DNA of 42,060 bases from QHXQ01 sp036389375 (GTDB taxonomy: Bacteria > Acidobacteriota > Blastocatellia > Pyrinomonadales > Pyrinomonadaceae). Positions 23,869 through 31,593 of the stretch are shown one piece after another. The stretch spans positions 1 to 42,060 of the forward strand of contig DASVQA010000211.1 of assembly GCA_036389375.1 (NCBI GenBank). The letters are read 5' to 3'. Positions within the stretch are counted from its first letter, which is position 1, and each line of letters begins with the position of its first letter. A model generated the notes under the pieces. It saw only the letters and a list, made by a program, of their open reading frames with translations, did no database searches and was not told where the DNA came from. The position numbers and the translations under genes were made by a program.

Positions 23869-26154
23869 GTGCAGACACCTCCGCCCAAAGTCTTCATCAG
23901 TTCGACGTGGCTCGATCTAGAGCCGGAGCGCGAGGCCGTCGAAGCAGCCATCCATCGCATGCGCGAACCCGGCTTCAACGGCATGGAATACTTCGGTAGC
24001 CGCGACGAGACGCCGCGCGCAGTCTCGCTCGCCGAAGTTGATCGCAGCCACGTCTACGTCGGCATCTTCGCCGCGCGCTACGGCTCAGGCATCACCGAAG
24101 CCGAATATCGCCGCGCACGCGAACGCGGACTGACCTGCCACATCTATTTCAAGGCCGAAGCGAGTATCACGTGGGATCAAGTCGAAAAAGACTCGGCGCA
24201 GCAGGCGCGGCTCGATAAGCTGAAAGCAGAGTTGCAGCAAGCGCACGTCATAACCACGTTCACCAGCCCCGCAGACCTCGCCGCCAAAGTGGTCGCCGAC
24301 CTGCATCGCTGGCTGGCAGAGGAATACCAACCACACCACGCAACAGATTCGCATACTGAAGCTACTGCCGCGCTGGCCCTCGTCGCGCTCCATCAACTAC
24401 CGCCGCCGCCCGGCGACTTCACCGGGCGCGCGGATGAACTCGCGGAACTCACCGCCAACATCGAGCACGGTGTCAACATCTCCGGACTGCGCGGGCAAGG
24501 CGGCATTGGCAAGACGGCGCTCGCGCTCAAGCTGGCCGAACAACTTGCGCCAAGCTATCCAGACGCGCAGTTCTATCTTGACCTGAAGGGCGCGAGCAAA
24601 GAACCGCTCTCCGTCACCGCCGCGCTCGCGCACGTCATCCGCGCCTATCATCCAAACGCTAAGCTGCCCGACAATGAAGCGGAGTTGCAAGGACTATATC
24701 GCAGTGTGCTACATGGCCAGCGCGCACTCCTGTTGATGGACAACGTAGCGGACGCCGCGCAGGTCGCGCCGCTCATCCCGCCCGCCGGTTGTGTCCTGCT
24801 TGTCACCTCGCGCCAACACTTCACGCTGCCCGGACTCTACGCCAAAGACCTCGACACGCTCCCGCCCGAAGATGCGCGCGCTTTGCTGCTCACCATCGCG
24901 CCACGCATCGGCGCGCAGGCGGACGAGATAGCGAAACTCTGCGGCTATCTCCCGCTCGCGCTACGCCTCGCCGCCAGCGCCCTTGCCGAACGCCCCGACC
25001 TCGGCGTGCCCGACTACGTGCGGCGGCTGACCGACGCCCAACAGCGGCTCAATCTGATCCAAGCCTCGCTTAGCCTGAGCTACGATCTGCTGAGCGCGGA
25101 ACTGCAACAGCGTTGGCGCACCCTCGCCGTCTTCCCTGCCACGTTCGACGCCCAAGCCGCCGCCGCCGTGTGGGAGATGGAACTGGACACCGCGCAGGAC
25201 ACGCTCGGCGAGTTGGTCAAGTACAGTTTGGTAAGTTGGAGCGACACGAGCGCCCGCTACAGCCTGCACGACCTCGCGCGCCTGTTTGCTAACATCCGCA
25301 TGAGCGCCGACGAACGGAACATGGGACAGGCGCGACACGCTACACATTATGCGGACGTGCTTGAGGCAGCGAATGATCTCTACCTACAAGGCGGCGAGGC
25401 GATCATGCGCGGGCTATCATTGTTCGACGCCGAATGGACGAACATTCAGGCCGGGCAGTCATGGGCCGCGCACCACGCCGATAGTAGCGACACTAACGCT
25501 CAGTTGTGTTTTCGTTATCCTGATGTCGGTGTATATGTGCTCAACTTACGCCAGCATCCACGAGAGCGGATCAACTGGTTACAGCAAGCTTTGGCTACAG
25601 GCACGGAGTCGAACAACCCGCGCGGCGAAGCTAGCGCGCTCAATAATCTTGGTCTTGCCTACGCCGACTTAGGAGAGCCGCGGCGCACCATTGAGTTCTG
25701 CGAGCAGGCGTTAATCATTTTTAGGAAACTTGGTGATCGGCAACGGGAGGCGAGCGCGCTTGGCAATCTTGGTCGCGCCTACGCAAATTTGGCTGAGTTG
25801 CAACGCGGTATTGAATTCTTTGAGCAAGTATTAGAGATTAACCGTGAAATTGGCAATCGGCGTGACGAAGGCACCACGCTTGGCAACCTCGGCATTGCTT
25901 ACAAGCAACTGGGCGAGCCGCGCCGTGCTCTTGAGTTCTATGAGCAGGCATTAGTCATTCGCCGTGAGATTGGCGACCGGCGCGGAGAGGGCAATGATCT
26001 ATGGAATATGAGCCTTGCACTAGACAAGATTGGGGATCGCCTTCAAGCCATTGCTTATGCGGAGGCTGCGCTGAAGATTTATGAGCAGCTTGAAGACCCA
26101 TACGCCGCTAAGGTGCGCGAAACATTGGCTGAATGGCGTGGGCAGGGTGAGTGA
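23869..26154 (+). CDS. DUF4062-STAND NTPase-TPR protein
   Basis: A 761-residue protein with the same plan as the TIR proteins but another N-terminal domain. Residues 7-110 match DUF4062 (KVFISSTWLDLEPEREAVEA, then VDRSHVYVGIFAARYGSGIT), a TIR/flavodoxin-like domain often fused to STAND proteins. An NB-ARC ATPase follows, with P-loop GQGGIGKTA near 209-217, Walker B ALLLMDNV, VTSRQHF and a GLPLAL-like CGYLPLALRL. Four TPR units occupy about 584-745. The start GTG 23869 has no clear Shine-Dalgarno. From about 25430 the coding sequence becomes less GC-rich. It is followed by a G-rich repeat and an XRE/receiver cassette, as is TIR-STAND copy 1. Sensor or defence role is inferred. Confidence 0.88.
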   Translation: MQTPPPKVFISSTWLDLEPEREAVEAAIHRMREPGFNGMEYFGSRDETPRAVSLAEVDRSHVYVGIFAARYGSGITEAEYRRARERGLTCHIYFKAEASITWDQVEKDSAQQARLDKLKAELQQAHVITTFTSPADLAAKVVADLHRWLAEEYQPHHATDSHTEATAALALVALHQLPPPPGDFTGRADELAELTANIEHGVNISGLRGQGGIGKTALALKLAEQLAPSYPDAQFYLDLKGASKEPLSVTAALAHVIRAYHPNAKLPDNEAELQGLYRSVLHGQRALLLMDNVADAAQVAPLIPPAGCVLLVTSRQHFTLPGLYAKDLDTLPPEDARALLLTIAPRIGAQADEIAKLCGYLPLALRLAASALAERPDLGVPDYVRRLTDAQQRLNLIQASLSLSYDLLSAELQQRWRTLAVFPATFDAQAAAAVWEMELDTAQDTLGELVKYSLVSWSDTSARYSLHDLARLFANIRMSADERNMGQARHATHYADVLEAANDLYLQGGEAIMRGLSLFDAEWTNIQAGQSWAAHHADSSDTNAQLCFRYPDVGVYVLNLRQHPRERINWLQQALATGTESNNPRGEASALNNLGLAYADLGEPRRTIEFCEQALIIFRKLGDRQREASALGNLGRAYANLAELQRGIEFFEQVLEINREIGNRRDEGTTLGNLGIAYKQLGEPRRALEFYEQALVIRREIGDRRGEGNDLWNMSLALDKIGDRLQAIAYAEAALKIYEQLEDPYAAKVRETLAEWRGQGE

Positions 26155-26276
26155 AGATAAGTTATCGCGGCCGATGGCGCGGGGCGGGGTGGCGGTTGAT
26201 CTCTGCGTGAGAGACGGTGAAGGGTGGCTTGGCGGTTAGAAGGGGCGAGGCGGGGCGGGTGAAATGAGGGTGTGGG

Positions 26277-26530
26277 CGTGAAAGTCGAGCGGTGCGGACT
26301 GAAAGTCGGGCCGTGCGGGTGAAAATCGTCATTTTGACGTGTGCGGGTCAGGCGGTGCGGGGTGAAAGCCTGCCGGTGCGGGCGAAAGTGAGGCAGTGCG
26401 GCGTGAAAGTGCGGCCGGGCGGGGTGAAATTCCGGCGGTGCGGGGGTGAAATACGGGCGGTGCGGGCGAAAATCGCGCGGTGCGGGGTGAACTTGAGCCG
26501 TGCGGCGGTGCGGGCGGGCGGGGCGGGAAA
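26277..26530 (+). repeat. G-rich degenerate tandem repeat after the DUF4062-STAND gene
   Basis: Lies in the 410-nt gene-free stretch 26155-26564, the rest of which is also G-rich without clear units. Units of 20-22 nt follow the pattern TGAAAGTCGGGCGGTGCGGG; about ten copies are seen, with the TGAAA/GAAA start and GGTGCGGG end best kept. No gene is visible in it. Its position (after a STAND gene, before an XRE gene) and period match the repeat at 6381-6596, though the unit sequence differs. Confidence 0.75.
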
Positions 26531-26564
26531 AATCTTTGGCGTGCGCGGCTTGAATGGGCGGCGT

Positions 26565-26882
26565 TCAGCGTTTTTTGCGCTGTGAGGTGTAGCGGCGTTT
26601 GATGTCTTCGTGGTTGATGGTGTCGGGGAGTTTGGCGGGGAGGTCTAGTTCGTCGTCAACGAGGGCTTCCATGTGGATGCGGGCGTCGTAGGCATAGCGG
26701 AGCAGAGTTACTAATGATGGTTCGCGCACACCTAGTTCGTAATCAGACATGCGCTTGAGCGAGACATCGTCGCCCACATCCAAACGCTTGAGCATCTCGC
26801 TCTGAGATAAGCCAAGCACCTCACGAATCTGTCGCAGCTTTTCGGCCAGGCGCTTGGGCTTAGGCCGTGCCCGTGTGCCCAT
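26565..26882 (-). CDS. XRE-family helix-turn-helix regulator (cassette copy 2)
   Basis: A 105-residue paralogue of the regulator at 7123-7437. The HTH includes GLSQSEMLKRLDVGDDVSLK and SDYELGVREPSL; compared with copy 1, LSQSEMLKRLDV and the tail VDDELDLPAKLP are identical, while the recognition segment differs (MSDYELGVREP against ISRYETGSHEP). That fits the different palindromes in the two promoters. ATG 26882 is chosen for its AGGAGG 9 nt upstream; the same in-frame upstream ATG (26918) exists as in copy 1. The tail ends in a basic RRYTSQRKKR. Probable repressor of the divergent leader/receiver promoter (inference). Confidence 0.88.
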   Translation of the reverse strand: MGTRARPKPKRLAEKLRQIREVLGLSQSEMLKRLDVGDDVSLKRMSDYELGVREPSLVTLLRYAYDARIHMEALVDDELDLPAKLPDTINHEDIKRRYTSQRKKR

Positions 26883-26902
26883 CAGGAGTTTCCTCCTGAC
26901 GG
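26879..26902 (-). promoter_or_regulatory. hairpin masking the ribosome site and start codon of XRE copy 2
   Basis: On the minus-strand mRNA CCGTCAGGAG pairs with CTCCTGATGG over 10 bp, including one G-U pair, with a 4-nt loop. The ribosome site and AUG lie in opposite arms. Copy 1 has a G-C-type perfect match at that place. The change keeps pairing only in the minus-strand RNA, which favours an mRNA structure over a DNA site. Confidence 0.6.
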
Positions 26903-26921
26903 TGCATAGACCAGACACGAC

Positions 26922-26950
26922 TTGCCGTTACCCACATTTGTGGGTATAAT
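26922..26950 (+). promoter_or_regulatory. sigma70-like promoter with palindromic operator in the spacer (copy 2)
   Basis: TTGCCG (26922-26927) and a perfect TATAAT (26945-26950) are 17 bp apart. The palindrome TACCCACA-TT-TGTGGGTA (26929-26946) fills the spacer. The -10 ends exactly 17 nt before stem 1 of the leader RNA, as in copy 1. This is the best promoter match in the window. Candidate binding site of the XRE regulator at 26882. Confidence 0.7.
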
Positions 26951-26966
26951 TCGTTTGCGCAACGCG

Positions 26967-27100
26967 GTCGCCGTGAGTGTGAACCTTTCAGACTCAACGG
27001 CGATGCTCATCACTCAGCAATGGGTGAGGTTGAGCTACGCATGTGGCCGTCGTTTTCAAAGACGAGAGCGGGCGCATGATAGCAGATGCGTGCGCCGGTT
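26967..27100 (+). ncRNA. conserved structured leader RNA of the receiver gene (copy 2)
   Basis: Counterpart of 7525-7658. Stem 1 is 26967-27004, with all pairs of copy 1 kept; the outermost pair changes from G-C to G-U, possible on plus but not on minus. Changes inside stem 1 fall in the internal loop. Stem 2 (27005-27035) keeps both helices and the bulged A, with one U-U mismatch and a larger end loop. Stem 3 (about 27071-27096) keeps the loop ATGATAGCAGA while its arms differ (GGCGCAT / ATGCGTGCGCC). ATGATAGCAGA could start an 8-codon ORF (MIADACAG). Confidence 0.65.
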
Positions 27101-27141
27101 GAATATCCGCAAGGGCAGGACAGTCTGAGAGGAGTTATGTT

Positions 27142-27558
27142 GTGAGCGAGCCAGCGCCGCCGGTCGTCTTCTATACGGAAGATAACCAAATCCTCGTGCA
27201 ACTCGTGACCGATGTGTTGGAGTTGTTGGGCTGTCGGGTCGCGCACTATCCGGGCGGGGTGCTGGCGTTTGCCGCTTTGAAGTCGGTCAAAGAGCGGCGC
27301 GCGCACTACGACCTGTTGTTGCTGGACAATGACACGCCTCAGATGAGCGGGCTGGAAGTAGTGCGGCTGGCGCGGCAGATGCCATATTGGAAGAAGACGC
27401 CGATTATTTTAGTGTCCATCGAAGACTGTCGTAAGGCGGCGCTCGAAGCGGGCGCGGACGAACTGTTGCGTAAGCCAAACAACTTGATCACGCTCGTTGA
27501 CGTGGTCAGACGATTGTTAAGCAAAGCGGAGCGTGGAAAGGCGAAGGGCAAAAGTTAA
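27142..27558 (+). CDS. single-domain response regulator receiver (cassette copy 2)
   Basis: A 138-residue CheY-like receiver with all key residues: acidic pair E13-D14 (VVFYTEDNQ), phosphoacceptor D62 (LLLLDNDTPQMSG), S92 (IILVSIED) and K111 (LLRKPNN). No output domain; the tail is Lys-rich (SKAERGKAKGKS). Such proteins act by protein contact after phosphorylation by a histidine kinase, none of which is encoded in the window. GTG 27142 has AGGAG 7-8 nt upstream. It lies downstream of the conserved leader and promoter, divergent from the XRE gene. The counterpart at 7671 has lost part of the site. Confidence 0.85.
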   Translation: MSEPAPPVVFYTEDNQILVQLVTDVLELLGCRVAHYPGGVLAFAALKSVKERRAHYDLLLLDNDTPQMSGLEVVRLARQMPYWKKTPIILVSIEDCRKAALEAGADELLRKPNNLITLVDVVRRLLSKAERGKAKGKS

Positions 27559-27605
27559 GACGTGCCTTTAACGCGTCCTGACTTTCGCCCTGCCCTTTCG
27601 CTTGC
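27541..27605. terminator. imperfect hairpin between receiver copy 2 and korB
   Basis: GCGAAGGGCAAAAGT...GACG can pair, with small bulges, with CGTC...ACTTTCGCCCT and CCTTTCGC. It overlaps the receiver stop and ends near the korB end, so it may terminate both convergent genes. Confidence 0.4.
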
Positions 27606-27623
27606 CGGTCTGTGCGCCCGAAT

Positions 27624-28772
27624 CTATTCAACGATCCAGGTGTCGCCGCTGTTGATGAGTTTCTCAAGATTGCCGGGGCCGGACTTGGCGATGGCGGCGT
27701 CGATCTGTGCGGTGAGCATGTCTTCGTAGGTGTCGCGCTGGACGGCGCGGAAGATGCCGACGGGCTGCGGGAAATCGGGGTACTCCATGCGCGCGAGCAT
27801 GAAGGCAACCGAGGGGTCTTTCAAGTGTATGTCGTGGACGAGCAGATCGTTTTCGTTCAGCCCCGTCTCGCTGCCTAGCTGGACGACTTCGGGGTGTGCG
27901 CCGTTCATACGGATGCCCTTGTCGCGGTTCTTGCCAAAGACCATCGGCTGCCCGTGCTCAAGGTAGATCATGCGGTCGGCGCGCTCGGTGCGCTGCGTGA
28001 AGTATTCAAACGCGCCGTCGTTGAAGATGTTGCAGTTCTGATAGACCTCGACGAACGCGACGCCCTTGTGGCGGGCCGCCGCCTGCACGGTCGCGCCCAA
28101 GTGTTTGACATCAAGATCGAGCGAGCGCGCCACGAAGGTCGCTTCCGACGCGATGGCGAGCGAGACGGGGTTGACCGGGTAATCGATCACGCCCATCGGC
28201 GTGGACTTCGTCTTCTTGCCGATCTCGGACGTGGGGCTATACTGCCCTTTGGTCAAACCGTAGATGCGGTTGTTGAAGAGTATGTAGTTGATGTCGAGGT
28301 TGCGGCGGATGGCGTGCATGAAATGGTTGCCACCGATAGAGAGCGCGTCGCCGTCGCCGGTGATGACCCAGACGCTCAACTCCGGGTTCGCGCCCTTGAT
28401 GCCGGTGGCGATGGCGGGCGCGCGCCCGTGGATCGAGTGGAAGCCGTAGGTGTTCATGTAATAGGGAAAGCGCGACGAGCAGCCGATGCCCGAGACGAAC
28501 ACGATCTTCTCGCGCGGAATGCCGAGTTCGGGCATCACCTTCTGCACGTTATTCAGGATCGAATAGTCGCCGCAACCGGGACACCAGCGCACTTCCTGAT
28601 CCGACGTGAAATCGGCCTTCGTCAACTTGGCCGGCGGCGGCGCAACCGCGCCCGCCACGACGGATGCAGGCTCGCTCTCCGGCGCAACCCCGCCGCCCAC
28701 GTTCCCTGCAATGCCAGACGCGCGCTCCTCAGCCCCGTTCGCGCCATGCCCGTTCTTGCCGTTTGTGCTCAT
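27624..28772 (-). CDS. korB: 2-oxoacid:ferredoxin oxidoreductase, beta subunit
   Basis: A 382-residue thiamine diphosphate subunit of a 2-oxoacid (probably 2-oxoglutarate) ferredoxin oxidoreductase, which makes acyl-CoA, CO2 and reduced ferredoxin. Cluster ligands include C64 and C67 in WCPGCGDY and C98 in GIGCSSRFPY; the ThDP/Mg motif is GDGDALSIGGNHFMHAIRRN at 139 with FNNRIYGLTKGQYSPTS. The first 50 residues are a Gly/Ala/Pro-rich extension not usual in the family. ATG 28772 has AGGA about 9 nt upstream and lies 9 nt after the nucleotidyltransferase stop. Pairs with the fused KorA encoded upstream at 29445-31313. Confidence 0.93.
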   Translation of the reverse strand: MSTNGKNGHGANGAEERASGIAGNVGGGVAPESEPASVVAGAVAPPPAKLTKADFTSDQEVRWCPGCGDYSILNNVQKVMPELGIPREKIVFVSGIGCSSRFPYYMNTYGFHSIHGRAPAIATGIKGANPELSVWVITGDGDALSIGGNHFMHAIRRNLDINYILFNNRIYGLTKGQYSPTSEIGKKTKSTPMGVIDYPVNPVSLAIASEATFVARSLDLDVKHLGATVQAAARHKGVAFVEVYQNCNIFNDGAFEYFTQRTERADRMIYLEHGQPMVFGKNRDKGIRMNGAHPEVVQLGSETGLNENDLLVHDIHLKDPSVAFMLARMEYPDFPQPVGIFRAVQRDTYEDMLTAQIDAAIAKSGPGNLEKLINSGDTWIVE

Positions 28773-28781
28773 CTCGATGTC

Positions 28782-29432
28782 CTACTCTCTTTCATCCGTA
28801 ATGCTGTTTTGCCTTGCCTGCTCGACCGCGCGACACAACGTTAAAAACTGCGCTCGCACATAAGGATTCAATCGCTCTGCAAAGTCGGCCGCGAGCCGGC
28901 GCAGTTTGATCAACTCCTGCACATCCGCCAAATCCTTCAAGCGATCCGGCGCGGTCATACCCGACGCCAGTTTCAACTCGATCAACTTCTCCAAGGTGAC
29001 GAAACGTACGCCATCAATCTCGGTCGCCGCCGTCGCAGGCACGGGAAACGCGACCGGCTTCGGCTGCCCATCGCCCGGATACTCGCCCGCCACGATCACT
29101 TCAACCGGCACGTTTGCGCGCGTCGCCCGCAGCCGCTTACGCGCGCCCTGAAACGCGGGCGCATAACCAAGCCCAACCAACTCACGATGAAAAGTCTCCA
29201 ATCCTGCCTGCGTCAGCACCAGATCAATGTCTTCGGTGAAACGCGGATAACCATGCGCCATCAACGCGACCGCACCGATCACAATGTAATCAATGCCGTG
29301 CTGCTTCAGATCGGCCGACAGTTGCGCCAACGCGCCATGCAATTGCCCCTGCCCCATAAAGTAGCGTTGCCCCTCGGCGTACACATCATGGACGGAACGA
29401 GGCGCAAGATTTTCAGCGGAAGCATTTATCAT
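28782..29432 (-). CDS. nucleotidyltransferase-like protein in the kor operon
   Basis: A 216-residue protein with a minimal nucleotidyltransferase core: VIGAVALMAHGYPRFTEDID, with catalytic-type D68-x-D70 (the usual first GG/GS is GA), and a later EIDGVRFVTLEKLIELKLAS segment as in proteins of the AbiEii / DUF6036-type nucleotidyltransferases. The C-terminal half is helical (RLKDLADVQELIKLRRL). Such proteins are often toxins or modify RNA or protein by nucleotide transfer; no antitoxin partner is seen here. It is placed between korA (12-nt gap) and korB (9-nt gap) in one transcription unit, which is unusual. ATG 29432 has a weak ribosome site. Confidence 0.78.
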   Translation of the reverse strand: MINASAENLAPRSVHDVYAEGQRYFMGQGQLHGALAQLSADLKQHGIDYIVIGAVALMAHGYPRFTEDIDLVLTQAGLETFHRELVGLGYAPAFQGARKRLRATRANVPVEVIVAGEYPGDGQPKPVAFPVPATAATEIDGVRFVTLEKLIELKLASGMTAPDRLKDLADVQELIKLRRLAADFAERLNPYVRAQFLTLCRAVEQARQNSITDERE

Positions 29433-29444
29433 GAGCGCCTGTCG

Positions 29445-31313
29445 TTATAAATACTCCTCAACCTTCCGCTCGATCTCACGAATCTGGAAGGGGCGACCCT
29501 TGACCTTCGAGAAGGCGACGGCGTCCACGAGGTACTTGGCGCGGATCATGGTGCAGAGTTGGCCGAGGTTCATCTCCGGCACGATGACCTTGTCAAAGCT
29601 GGCGAGGACTTCGCCCAGATTCTGCGGGAACGGGTTGAGGTGGCGCAGGTGCGCGCTTGAGACGGCGTGCCCGGCGCGTTGCAGACGTTCGACCGCAGAG
29701 GTGATCGCGCCGTAGGTCGAACCCCAGCCGAGCACGAGCACCTTGCCGGTCTTTGCGCCGAAGAGTTCCACGTCGGGAATCTCCTGTGCGACGCGGTCAA
29801 CTTTCGCCTGTCGCATACGCACCATGAACTCGTGGTTCTCCGGGTCGTAAGAGACGTTGCCCGTGACGTGCTGTTTCTCGATGCCGCCGATGCGGTGTTC
29901 GAGGCCCGGCGTGCCCGGCAGCGCGTAGGGGCGCGCCAGCGTCTGCTCGTCGCGGGCGTAAGGCAGAAAGGTCGCGGGGTCGTCCGCGAGTTTCACTTCG
30001 ATCTTCGGTAGCTCGTCAATCTTCGGCAGCGCCCAAGGCTCCGCGCCATTGGCGAGGTAGCCGTCCGAGAGATAGAAAACCGGCGTCATGTATTTGAACG
30101 CGAGGCGCACGGCTTCAATCGCCATGTCAAAACAGTCGGCGGGCGAAGCGGGCGCGACGACGACCGCCGGGCACTCGCCGTTGCGCCCCCAGACGGCTTG
30201 AAAGAGATCGGCCTGCTCGGTCTTCGTCGGCAGCCCCGTCGAAGGGCCGCCGCGCTGCACGTTGACGATGACGAGCGGCAGTTCAGTCATCACAGCCAGC
30301 CCGATGGCTTCCTGCTTTAACGCGACGCCGGGGCCCGATGTGCCCGTCAGCCCGATGTGCCCGGCGAAGGATGCGCCGATGGCGGCGCAGACGGCGGCGA
30401 TCTCGTCTTCGGCTTGAAACGTGCGGACGCCGAAATTTTTGTGCCGCGCGAGTTCGTGCAGGATGTCAGAAGCGGGCGTGATCGGGTACGAGCCGTAGAA
30501 GAGGGGCCGGCCGGCAAGCTGCGCGGCGGCGACGAAGCCGAGGGCGGTCGCCTCGTTGCCGGTGATCTTGCGATACTTGCCCGGCGCAATGTGCGCCTTG
30601 CGAATGGTGTAGTGCGTGGTGAAGACTTCGGTCGTGTCGGCGAAATTGTAGCCGGTCTTCAAAGCGATCTCGTTGGCTTTGGCAACTTCCGGCAGCTTCG
30701 CAAACTTCGCCTTGATCCAGTTGAGCGTCGCATCCATCGGACGGTCGTAGAGCCAGTAGAGCACGCCGAGCGCGAAGAAGTTCTTGCAGCGATCCATCTC
30801 TTTGCGCCCGAGGCCGACCTTTGCCTCTTGCAACGCGCGCAGGTTCAAGGTCGTGATCGGGAGTTTATGGACGCGATAACCGGCGAGCGTGTCGTCTTCG
30901 AGCGGGTTGACTGCGTAGGCCGCCTTTTTCAGATTGTCCTTGTTGAACTCGTCCGTGTTGACGATGATCGTGCCGCCCTCTTCCAGATCGGAGAGGTTCA
31001 CTTTGAGCGCGGCCGGGTTCATCGCTACGAGCACGTTGGGTTGATCGCCGGGCGTGCGTATGTCCTGCGACGAGAAGTTCAACTGGAAACCGGAGACGCC
31101 GGGCAGACTGCCGGCGGGCGCGCGAATCTCGGCGGGAAAATCCGGCAGCGTGGAGATGTCGTTGCCGAGTACAGCCGAGGTGTTCGTAAACTGCGTGCCC
31201 GTTAGCTGCATGCCGTCGCCCGAATCGCCCGCGAAGCGAATGGTGACGGTTTCGACCTCTTCGTGCTGTTTCTCGCCGTGCTCAACCGGCGGCGTGTCTA
31301 TGACGGTGCTCAT
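29445..31313 (-). CDS. korA: 2-oxoacid:ferredoxin oxidoreductase, fused gamma-alpha subunit
   Basis: A 622-residue KorA. The N-terminal part (about 20-200, TIRFAGDSGDGMQLTGTQFT) is the gamma domain; the rest is the alpha subunit with GNEATALGFVAAAQLAGRPL, the YPITPASDILHELARH loop and FQAEDEIAAVCAAIGASFAG, followed by TSGPGVALKQEAIGLAVMTE. Together with KorB it forms the two-subunit enzyme that oxidises 2-oxoglutarate (or pyruvate) with ferredoxin. ATG 31313 starts the conserved protein; the open frame to 31424 is not conserved-looking. Upstream TTTTGGAAA is a weak ribosome site. It gives the cell a ferredoxin-linked counterpart to the NAD-linked dehydrogenase at 1-3390. Confidence 0.93.
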   Translation of the reverse strand: MSTVIDTPPVEHGEKQHEEVETVTIRFAGDSGDGMQLTGTQFTNTSAVLGNDISTLPDFPAEIRAPAGSLPGVSGFQLNFSSQDIRTPGDQPNVLVAMNPAALKVNLSDLEEGGTIIVNTDEFNKDNLKKAAYAVNPLEDDTLAGYRVHKLPITTLNLRALQEAKVGLGRKEMDRCKNFFALGVLYWLYDRPMDATLNWIKAKFAKLPEVAKANEIALKTGYNFADTTEVFTTHYTIRKAHIAPGKYRKITGNEATALGFVAAAQLAGRPLFYGSYPITPASDILHELARHKNFGVRTFQAEDEIAAVCAAIGASFAGHIGLTGTSGPGVALKQEAIGLAVMTELPLVIVNVQRGGPSTGLPTKTEQADLFQAVWGRNGECPAVVVAPASPADCFDMAIEAVRLAFKYMTPVFYLSDGYLANGAEPWALPKIDELPKIEVKLADDPATFLPYARDEQTLARPYALPGTPGLEHRIGGIEKQHVTGNVSYDPENHEFMVRMRQAKVDRVAQEIPDVELFGAKTGKVLVLGWGSTYGAITSAVERLQRAGHAVSSAHLRHLNPFPQNLGEVLASFDKVIVPEMNLGQLCTMIRAKYLVDAVAFSKVKGRPFQIREIERKVEEYL

Positions 31314-31593
31314 GGCGTTTCCAAAAGATTCCTTTGCTGGATTATGATCCCGAAACTTCCGTGCAAGGCAGGCTGACTGCAAGCGCGTTGACAGAAGCCA
31401 TTCTAAGCCGCGCTGCCGACGCAAGCAAGCGCACGCCGATTTGTTGGCTTCGTTGACAAGCCGACAGATGCACTCCTACGATATGCGCGGCGACCCAAGG
31501 CCTTATGTGGTGCATGGCCGGCCCGCTTTTTAAGCTCCTCAGTCTTTTGCGCGCGGCGCAAAACGGCAACACAATTCGACAGCTACACAATCT

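Noticed and set aside
22604..23878. 424-residue open frame on minus across antiporter and small basic gene
   Set aside because: Composition unlike a protein; overlaps two better supported genes.
31314..31593. Possible tRNA or small RNA in the korA-CHAT gap
   Set aside because: No cloverleaf or T-loop sequence could be found; only short unrelated inverted repeats.
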